Part shown: piece by piece, positions 28,352 through 34,503 of the stretch | Position numbering within the stretch: the stretch's first letter is position 1 | How the letters are laid out: each line of letters opens with the position of its first letter | Assembly: GCA_902510755.1 (NCBI GenBank) | Contig: CABXCS010000008.1 | Location: 1-34,503, forward strand | DNA: 34,503 nucleotides | DNA from: an uncultured Woeseiaceae bacterium | GTDB lineage: Bacteria; Pseudomonadota; Gammaproteobacteria; Steroidobacterales; Woeseiaceae | Direction of reading: 5' to 3' | Program-made: the position numbers and the translations under genes | Notes under the pieces: generated by a model | What the model was told of the DNA's origin: nothing | Databases searched by the model: none | What the model saw: only the letters and a program-made list of their open reading frames with translations

Positions 28352-30100
28352 TTATTTTTCTTTAAATTGGAGACGATGAAGGTCTGAATAGAAACTATTA
28401 TTTGAAAGTAAAGTCTTGTGATCACCTTTCTCTACTATTCGTCCTTTTTCAAGGACAATTATTTGATCGGCACTCTCAATAGTTGATAGTCGGTGGGCAA
28501 CTACCAATGTTGTTCGATCTTTCATTAGATCCTTTAAAGCTGCCTGAATATCATACTCTGACTTCGTATCCAGAGATGAAGTTGCCTCATCAAGTATCAA
28601 AATCGGGGCATCTTTTAAAATAGCCCGACCTATTGCAATTCGTTGTCGCTGACCACCCGATAATAAAACTCCCTTATCACCAATAATAGTATCTAACCCA
28701 TTTGGGAAATTGTCAGAAAACTCTAATATGCGTGCTAATTTAGCAGCATTTAATAGATCATCTTTTGATCGGCCTCTTAGTTCTCCATAAGCGAGATTAT
28801 TTAAGATTGAATCATTAAATAAAACCACATCCTGACTTACTAAACTTATTTTTTGTCTTAGATTTCTTGTCTCATAGTCTTGAAGAGCAATATCATCAAG
28901 TAAAATTTCTCCACTTTCATAGTCATAGAACCTGGGTAATAAATTTATTAGCGTGGATTTACCGCTACCAGAATGACCCACTATAGCAAGAGATTGACCG
29001 CTCGTAACAGTAAATGAAACGTCATCAATAATCTTTAATTTACCATCATAAGAAAAATTAACATCTTTAAACTCAATCTTACCGGAGCATATCTCAGGTG
29101 ATTCTAGTCCCCTCTCACTCTCACTGGGCTCATCAATTATTTCAAATAAACTTGAGCTTGCTGCCATTCCACGTTGTAAAATAGCATTAACATTAGTAAT
29201 TCTTCTGATCGGTTGTAGCATCAACATCATTGCACCAAAGAAGGACATAAAGCTACCCGGGCTTAAATCTCCATTAACTGATTCCACGCCAGCAAAATAG
29301 ATTACTCCTGCCAACCCGAACCCAAATAATACTTGAGTAACAGCTACACCCATCGATCGGGAACGAATTAATTTTAAGTTTTGCTTACGATTATCTTCAT
29401 CAATTCCAATCAGACGCTCCAATTCGTATTCCTGCCCACCAAATATCTTAATGATTTTATGGCTTGTAAGAGCTTCTTCTGTAACTTGAGTTACTTCACC
29501 AATTGAATCCTGTATCCTTTGACTGTATCGGCGAAAAACAGACCCAAGGAATTTCACTAGCATCGTGATTAAAGGAAGAACAAGTGCAACGGTGAAGAAT
29601 AATTTAGGGCTTTGATAAATCATAAGAGCGATCGCAGCAATTACTGTTAGTACATCTCTTACAAGTATAGTTACCACATTGGTTACAGACTCTGCAACCA
29701 TCTCAACATTATATGTCATTCTGGAAAGGAGCCTGCCTGTGGTATTGTTCTCAAAATATTTCGTTGGCAAATAAAGAAATTTTTCAAATACCTCTCTTCT
29801 CAACGAACTAATCACCCCTCTTCCTATCCAGCCAAGCGATGCCTCTGAGGCAAAACCAGATATACCTCGCGCAATAAAGATAAGTACAAATGCGAATGGA
29901 AGCCATTTTGAAGCTTCCAGATTTTTTGCAACCAGCGCCTCATCCAATAAAGGTTCAATTAATGCAACCATTGCTGTCTCTACAAAAGCAGTTGATGCCA
30001 TCGCAATAACAGCTACACCACCTATAACTTTGTAAGGAATAACATAACGCCAGAGTCGCTTATATGTTTCTAAAGTTTCACCATGTTCTGATTTTTTCAT
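28352..30100 (-). CDS. msbA: Lipid A export ATP-binding/permease protein MsbA
   Basis: Homodimeric ABC transporter that flips lipid A-core across the inner membrane. The 582-residue half-transporter has a six-helix membrane domain (about residues 20-310) and a nucleotide-binding domain with Walker A VGHSGSGKSTLINLL, Q-loop SLVSQDVVLFNDS, signature LLSGGQRQRIAIGRAI, Walker B ILILDEATSSLD and switch His in VVAHRLSTIE. Length and the lpxK-kdsB neighbours support MsbA over other ABC exporters. It is first in a three-gene lipopolysaccharide operon and divergent from the enoyl reductase-like gene. Confidence 0.97.
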   Translation of the reverse strand: MKKSEHGETLETYKRLWRYVIPYKVIGGVAVIAMASTAFVETAMVALIEPLLDEALVAKNLEASKWLPFAFVLIFIARGISGFASEASLGWIGRGVISSLRREVFEKFLYLPTKYFENNTTGRLLSRMTYNVEMVAESVTNVVTILVRDVLTVIAAIALMIYQSPKLFFTVALVLPLITMLVKFLGSVFRRYSQRIQDSIGEVTQVTEEALTSHKIIKIFGGQEYELERLIGIDEDNRKQNLKLIRSRSMGVAVTQVLFGFGLAGVIYFAGVESVNGDLSPGSFMSFFGAMMLMLQPIRRITNVNAILQRGMAASSSLFEIIDEPSESERGLESPEICSGKIEFKDVNFSYDGKLKIIDDVSFTVTSGQSLAIVGHSGSGKSTLINLLPRFYDYESGEILLDDIALQDYETRNLRQKISLVSQDVVLFNDSILNNLAYGELRGRSKDDLLNAAKLARILEFSDNFPNGLDTIIGDKGVLLSGGQRQRIAIGRAILKDAPILILDEATSSLDTKSEYDIQAALKDLMKDRTTLVVAHRLSTIESADQIIVLEKGRIVEKGDHKTLLSNNSFYSDLHRLQFKEK

Positions 30101-30149
30101 AAAAGTTAATATATATTCTTAAAATATTCTCATCAGATACTAAAGATAC

Positions 30150-30173
30150 CTTAGTTATTTGTTGATAGCTAAG
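30150..30173. repeat. Imperfect inverted repeat between msbA and the reductase-like gene
   Basis: CTTAGTTAT (30150-30158) pairs with ATAGCTAAG (30165-30173) around a six-base centre, with one mismatch that is a G-U pair in RNA. It lies in the 97-base divergent gap and could be an operator. No T-run follows on the plus strand. Confidence 0.4.
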
Positions 30174-30197
30174 TCATGTTCACATACTCTTGCATTT

Positions 30198-31454
30198 ATG
30201 AAGACAGGTAAATCAAATGATAATATGATATATGATGTCATAATCTATGGCGCCTCCAGCTTTACTGGCAAATTAATCACTGAATATTTCTATATTAATT
30301 ATCCCAACAGCGAAAACTTTTCTTGGGCTATTGCAGGTAGAAACCCAGAAAAGTTAAAAGCTACACTCAACGAGATAATAGAAAAGAATTCTCACGTCAT
30401 TAGCCGCAAAATTAACCTCATTACCGCCGATAGTAATGATATATCTGCATTAAATAAGTTAACCTGCCAGACTAAAGTTATATTGACGACAGTAGGCCCT
30501 TATGCAAAATATGGATCCAAGTTAGTACAGTCATGTGTTTCAAATGGTACGGATTACTGTGATCTAGCGGGTGAAACACAATGGATAAGAAAAATGATAG
30601 ACATGCATCAGGAAGAAGCGGAAAAAAATGGCTCACGCATTGTTCATTCTTGTGGGTTTGACTCTATCCCATCTGATCTAGGCGTCTTTTTTATGCAACG
30701 AGAAGCATTAAAAAGATTTCAACAACCACTCAAAAAAATTTCATTATTTGTTAAAGCTATGAAAGGAGGCGCAAGTGGTGGGACAGTAGCTAGTATTTTG
30801 AATGTTATTATCGAAGGTGGAAAAAATCGCGACACCGCAAAGATTGTCGCCCATCCCTATAGTTTAAATCCACGTGACGAGATGACAGGGCCGGATAAAT
30901 ACGATCAAAGATCATCTAAATACAATGAAACAATTAACGCGTGGACCGCGCCTTTCATCATGGCCGCGATCAATACCAGGATTGTTAGAAGGACTAATGC
31001 CCTACTGAATTATCGATATGGTAAAGATTTTTCATATTCTGAGAGTGTTATAAGTGGGAAAAAAATTAGTGGCTCTCTAAAAGCAAAGTTCTTAACACTT
31101 ACTATTGGTTTGTTTTATATTTTGAGCTCGATAAGCTTCACAAGAAAATGTTTTATAGAAAAACTACTACCAAAACCAGGGCAAGGCCCTAATGCACATC
31201 AACGTAAAACTGGGTTTTTCAAATTACTGCTCATAGGTAAAACAAAAGATAATCAACAATTAACTATTGAAGTATGCGGTGATCGCGATCCTGGTTATGG
31301 TTCAACGAGTAAAATGCTAAGTGAAACTGCCATTTGTCTGGCTTGTGATGAAGTTGAAACCAAAGGTGGAGTTTGGACACCAGCATCAGCACTATCAGAA
31401 AAATTAATCTCTAGACTTCAAACAAAAGCTGGCGTGACATTCAAAATATTATAG
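30198..31454 (+). CDS. Saccharopine dehydrogenase-like protein of the trans-acting enoyl reductase family
   Basis: About 418 residues with an N-terminal Rossmann fold (IIYGASSFTGKLITEYF). Motifs shared with the mycobacterial trans-acting enoyl reductases (Rv2953 type) and eukaryotic SCCPDH-like proteins are TTVGPYAKYGSKLV, DYCDLAGETQWIRKMIDMH, HSCGFDSIPSDLGV, KGGASGGTVASILNVI, WTAPFIMAAINTRIVRRTNA and GDRDPGYGSTSKML. A hydrophobic segment (TLTIGLFYILSSISF) about three quarters along may touch the membrane. In mycobacteria a relative reduces enoyl intermediates made by a polyketide synthase; no polyketide gene is present here, so the substrate is unknown. I take ATG 30198; ATG 30225 is equally plausible, and a TTG at 30159 is unlikely because it lies in the loop of an inverted repeat. 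True lysine-pathway saccharopine dehydrogenase is excluded by the motifs. Confidence 0.82.
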   Translation: MKTGKSNDNMIYDVIIYGASSFTGKLITEYFYINYPNSENFSWAIAGRNPEKLKATLNEIIEKNSHVISRKINLITADSNDISALNKLTCQTKVILTTVGPYAKYGSKLVQSCVSNGTDYCDLAGETQWIRKMIDMHQEEAEKNGSRIVHSCGFDSIPSDLGVFFMQREALKRFQQPLKKISLFVKAMKGGASGGTVASILNVIIEGGKNRDTAKIVAHPYSLNPRDEMTGPDKYDQRSSKYNETINAWTAPFIMAAINTRIVRRTNALLNYRYGKDFSYSESVISGKKISGSLKAKFLTLTIGLFYILSSISFTRKCFIEKLLPKPGQGPNAHQRKTGFFKLLLIGKTKDNQQLTIEVCGDRDPGYGSTSKMLSETAICLACDEVETKGGVWTPASALSEKLISRLQTKAGVTFKIL

Positions 31455-31515
31455 AATAGCGATACTTCCCTACTGACTCGAATCCAGCACTAATCATTTA
31501 TAGTGATAATAAATT

Positions 31516-33330
31516 ATGCCAAAAATTAACAATATTCGAAATATTGCAATTATAGCTCATGTTGATCATGGTAAAACTACACTTGTTGATCAACTACTAA
31601 AATATTCAGGCACTCTTGATCCTCGTGCTAAATCTCAAGAAAGAGCTATGGATTCAAATGATCTTGAAAGAGAGCGCGGTATCACTATATTATCAAAAAA
31701 TACTGCGATTACCTGGAATGATCACCAGATTAATATAGTTGATACACCTGGTCACGCAGATTTTGGTGGCGAAGTGGAAAGAATACTCTCTATGGTAGAT
31801 AGTGTACTTCTTTTAGTTGATGCTGTTGATGGCCCGATGCCGCAAACCAGATTTGTCACTCAAAAAGCTTTTGCAAGAGGTCTAAAACCAATAGTGGTTA
31901 TTAATAAAATTGATCGAAATGGTGCGCGACCTAATTGGGTGCTTGATCAAACTTTTGATCTATTTGATAGACTTGGGGCAACTGATGATCAACTTGATTT
32001 TGCTGTCGTTTACGCTTCAGCTTTGTCAGGTTATTCAAGCCTCAACCCAGAGGACAAAGATAGTGATATGACTCCTTTACTCAACACCATTATATCAGAT
32101 GTTCCTCCACCACTAGTCGATCTTGAAGGTCCATTTCAGATGCAAATCTCGAGTTTGGGCTATGATCCGTATATTGGTTTATTAGGTACAGGAAGAATTC
32201 AGCGTGGTGAAATAAATACAAATTCACCCATCACTATTGCTTCAAAAAATGACGCCACAAGAAATGCCAGAATATTGGATTTATTTGGTTTTGATGGACT
32301 AAAAAGAGTAAAAATTAATTCTGCTCATGCTGGAGATATAATTACCGTATCTGGTATAGAGGATCTATCTATATCAGATACTCTATGTAGTAGAGAGCAT
32401 ATAGAATCACTACCCCCACTTAAAGTTGACGAACCTACAATAAGCATGACTTTTCAGGTAAACAAATCCCCATTTTCAGGGAAGGATGGCAAATTCTTAA
32501 CAAGTAGACAAATTCACGAACGCTTAACAAGAGAGCTGACTCATAATGTTGCCTTAAGAGTCGAGAATACAGATGATCCTGACAAATTCCGCGTTTCAGG
32601 TAGAGGTGAGCTTCACCTTTCAATATTAATTGAAAATATGCGTAGAGAGGGTTTTGAACTTGCCGTCTCTAGACCTGAAGTAATCTATCGAGAGGTTGAT
32701 AACCAAATATATGAACCATGGGAACAACTGACGGTTGACTTTGAAGAGGATCATCAAGGTACTATCATGACGAAATTAGCTGATCGAAAAGGTAAATTAC
32801 TTGAAATGATACCTGATGGCAAAGGCAGGGTCAGACTAGATTACAACATCCCAACACGAGGTTTGATTGGATTTAGAACAGAATATTTATCTGCCACATC
32901 TGGTACTGGTTTGATTTATCATATCTTTGACAAGTATGACTTAAGGATAGAGTCCACTTTGGGTCAACGTAATAATGGTGTCTTAATTTCTATGGTTACT
33001 GGGAAAGCTCTTGCATATGCTCTTTACAACCTTCAAGAACGTGGAAAATTAATGGCCAGACATGCAGATGAGATATACGAAGGTATGATTATCGGAATTA
33101 ATAGTCGTAATGATGATCTAAATGTAAATCCCACAAAAGCAAAACAGTTGAATAATATGAGAGCGTCAGGCAATGATGAGAATATAGTTCTTACTCCACC
33201 CATAAATTTCTCACTGGAACAAGCCTTGGAATTTATAAATGATGATGAATTGGTTGAAGTAACACCGAGTAATATTAGGATAAGGAAGAAATTACTCACA
33301 GAAGTGGAGCGTAAAAGAGCGTCAAGATAG
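31516..33330 (+). CDS. typA: Ribosome-associated GTPase TypA/BipA
   Basis: EF-G-like translational GTPase that binds the ribosome under stress and low temperature and helps 50S assembly. The 604-residue protein has G1 AHVDHGKTTL, the switch I motif ERERGITI, G3 DTPGHADFGGEVER and G4 NKID. Domain II is followed by the EF-G-like domains III and V and the BipA-specific C-terminal domain (PTRGLIGFRTEYLSATSGTG, then GALAYALYNLQERGKLM-type sequence). It lies 61 bases after the reductase-like gene and 35 bases before srkA. Confidence 0.98.
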   Translation: MPKINNIRNIAIIAHVDHGKTTLVDQLLKYSGTLDPRAKSQERAMDSNDLERERGITILSKNTAITWNDHQINIVDTPGHADFGGEVERILSMVDSVLLLVDAVDGPMPQTRFVTQKAFARGLKPIVVINKIDRNGARPNWVLDQTFDLFDRLGATDDQLDFAVVYASALSGYSSLNPEDKDSDMTPLLNTIISDVPPPLVDLEGPFQMQISSLGYDPYIGLLGTGRIQRGEINTNSPITIASKNDATRNARILDLFGFDGLKRVKINSAHAGDIITVSGIEDLSISDTLCSREHIESLPPLKVDEPTISMTFQVNKSPFSGKDGKFLTSRQIHERLTRELTHNVALRVENTDDPDKFRVSGRGELHLSILIENMRREGFELAVSRPEVIYREVDNQIYEPWEQLTVDFEEDHQGTIMTKLADRKGKLLEMIPDGKGRVRLDYNIPTRGLIGFRTEYLSATSGTGLIYHIFDKYDLRIESTLGQRNNGVLISMVTGKALAYALYNLQERGKLMARHADEIYEGMIIGINSRNDDLNVNPTKAKQLNNMRASGNDENIVLTPPINFSLEQALEFINDDELVEVTPSNIRIRKKLLTEVERKRASR

Positions 33331-33365
33331 CCCGATCAACTAAATAAAAGTGCTACCCTCTAATA

Positions 33366-34364
33366 GTGAGACTTAAAAATAAATTAGATCCTGCATATGC
33401 CAATCTTGGGCCAGATGAGATATTAAATGCACTCAATTCACTAAACTATCGAGATAATGGAGAGATATTAGCGCTGAATAGTTATGAAAATCGCGTCTAT
33501 AGGCTGGGTTTAGAAGATGATTCTAATATAGTAATAAAATTCTATCGACCTGAAAGATGGTGTGATCTTGCAATCATGGAAGAACATCAATTCGCTCAAG
33601 AATTGGTAAAACTAGATATACCCATAATTGAACCGGTGAAGATTAATAATAAAACATTACATCATTATAAATCTTTTAGATTTTCTCTGTGGGAATGTTT
33701 TGGAGGAAGAGCGCCTGATCTAGATAATGATGAAACACTTAAACAACTTGGAAGGCTAGTTGCTCGAATTCACTCACATAGTGAGTTTAGTAAATTTGAA
33801 TATAGGCCAAACCTCGATATTCAAAGCTATGGATACCAATCAACAAAGTTTTTACTTGATAACTCTTTTATACCGCCAGACATAGATAGGGCATATACAA
33901 GCATCATTAGTGACCTATTTGAAAATATTAAAAAATGCTTTAAGACATGTGGGGGTTACAAGGTATTCAAAATTCACGGGGATCTACATCCCAGTAATAT
34001 ACTAACGCAAAATGAAATGATTAAAATAGTTGATCTTGATGACGCCCGAAATGGACCTTCTATACAAGATCTATGGATGTTTTTATCCGGCAGCAGAGAG
34101 GATCAAGAAAAACAAATGACCCTGTTACTTGAAGGTTACGAAGAATTTCGAACTTTTGATTACAGGGAGTTACATCTTATTGAGGCACTAAGATCTCTTA
34201 GAATGCTTCATTATACCGCTTGGATCGCTAAGCGATGGGATGACCCTGCATTTAAAATTGCATTTCCTTGGTTTGGCACTCCTCGATTTTGGGATGATCA
34301 TATCTTATCTCTGAGAGAGCAGCTATCGCTAACACAAGAGCCGCCTTTAAATATATTATTGTAA
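33366..34364 (+). CDS. srkA: Stress response kinase A (YihE/RdoA family), GTG start
   Basis: Ser/Thr protein kinase of the aminoglycoside phosphotransferase fold, which protects E. coli from death by envelope and oxidative stress. The 332-residue protein has LNSYENRVYRLGLED followed by the ATP-lysine region VIKFYRPERWCD, EEHQFAQELV, the catalytic loop IHGDLHPSNIL, and the metal-binding VDLDDARNGPSIQDLWMFLSG. The late PAFKIAFPWFG also matches SrkA. The only good start is GTG 33366, 35 bases after typA, without a clear Shine-Dalgarno sequence. In E. coli srkA precedes dsbA; here a lipoprotein gene follows. Confidence 0.95.
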   Translation: MRLKNKLDPAYANLGPDEILNALNSLNYRDNGEILALNSYENRVYRLGLEDDSNIVIKFYRPERWCDLAIMEEHQFAQELVKLDIPIIEPVKINNKTLHHYKSFRFSLWECFGGRAPDLDNDETLKQLGRLVARIHSHSEFSKFEYRPNLDIQSYGYQSTKFLLDNSFIPPDIDRAYTSIISDLFENIKKCFKTCGGYKVFKIHGDLHPSNILTQNEMIKIVDLDDARNGPSIQDLWMFLSGSREDQEKQMTLLLEGYEEFRTFDYRELHLIEALRSLRMLHYTAWIAKRWDDPAFKIAFPWFGTPRFWDDHILSLREQLSLTQEPPLNILL

Positions 34365-34393
34365 CCAATCGTAAGTTTGTTGCATCTGCTTCT

Positions 34394-34412
34394 TGCGCTT
34401 GGCGATAGCGCA
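34394..34412 (+). repeat. Hairpin downstream of srkA
   Basis: TGCGCT (34394-34399) and AGCGCA (34407-34412) form a perfect six-pair, GC-rich stem with a seven-base loop. No T-run follows, so it is not a standard intrinsic terminator. It stands out in this AT-rich sequence and may attenuate read-through from srkA or act in the leader of the next gene. Confidence 0.45.
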
Positions 34413-34427
34413 GTCTAAAGTCATCAT

Positions 34428-34503
34428 ATGAAGTTAAAGATTCGCAACTTAATAATAATTTTGACCATTTTAAATGGCTGCTCTTCTCAAGTTAAAATTA
34501 ACG
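34428..34503 (+). CDS. Lipoprotein, N-terminal fragment (3' partial)
   Basis: An ATG at 34428 opens a frame that runs off the right edge after 25 codons. The peptide has a basic start (MKLKIRN), a hydrophobic core (LIIILTIL) and the lipobox LNGC followed by SSQ, so it should be a lipid-anchored protein cleaved by signal peptidase II. Serine after the cysteine suggests transfer to the outer membrane by the Lol system. Function cannot be told from this fragment. Confidence 0.7.
   Translation, partial: MKLKIRNLIIILTILNGCSSQVKIN

Noticed and set aside
30159..30197. TTG at 30159 as the start of the reductase-like gene
   Set aside because: It lies in the loop of an inverted repeat with no ribosome binding site, and the added residues match nothing in the family; ATG at 30198 or 30225 is preferred.

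Overview
The window is a compact, AT-rich stretch of chromosome from a Gram-negative bacterium, almost certainly a gammaproteobacterium with a small, streamlined genome. The evidence is gene content and gene order. The block clpS-clpA-infA-aat-(acetyltransferase-like gene)-trxB-ftsK-lolA-rarA-serS matches the order known from Escherichia and Pseudomonas. The block fabH-plsX-rpmF-yceD-maf-rluC-rne and the block msbA-lpxK-kdsB match other gammaproteobacterial clusters. Lipid A and Kdo genes, LolA and a type II secretion secretin show an outer membrane with lipopolysaccharide. Genes are packed with 4-bp overlaps, and two convergent pairs even share their stop codons. No tRNA, rRNA, CRISPR array, insertion sequence or phage gene was seen. 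The genus cannot be fixed from this sequence alone.

Layout. Bases 1-754 hold the 3' end of an MscS-type channel gene fused to a SRPBCC/AHSA1-like domain. Bases 751-6775 (minus strand) form a probable operon, ftsK-lolA-vanZ-like-rarA-serS: chromosome segregation, lipoprotein sorting, fork rescue and seryl-tRNA charging. Bases 6964-10083 (plus) carry trxB, a FemAB-like gene, aat and infA. Bases 10091-12728 (minus) carry clpS-clpA. Aat, ClpS and ClpA together make the core of the bacterial N-degron pathway. Bases 12934-18614 (plus) carry gspC-gspD-gspE-gspF only. Bases 18611-19228 (minus) are lexA, with two SOS boxes on its promoter. Bases 19330-22189 (minus) are yceD-rpmF-plsX-fabH, followed by maf (plus) and rluC (minus). 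Bases 24281-26581 are rne behind a 424-base leader/intergenic region. Bases 26594-30100 (minus) are msbA-lpxK-kdsB. Bases 30198-34503 (plus) carry a saccharopine-dehydrogenase-like enoyl reductase homologue, typA, srkA and the first codons of a lipoprotein.

Most of the window is ordinary core genome, and I did not find a clear new multi-gene system. The points most worth a second look are: the MscS-SRPBCC fusion; a GspE that has lost all four zinc-binding cysteines, in a secretion operon that stops after gspF; the structured rne leader and short lysine-rich RNase E tail; an infA terminator that appears to lie inside the lysine-rich end of clpA; the lexA control region; and a homologue of the mycobacterial trans-acting enoyl reductase family. 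Several genes seem to start at TTG or GTG (infA, clpA, maf, the FemAB-like gene, srkA).
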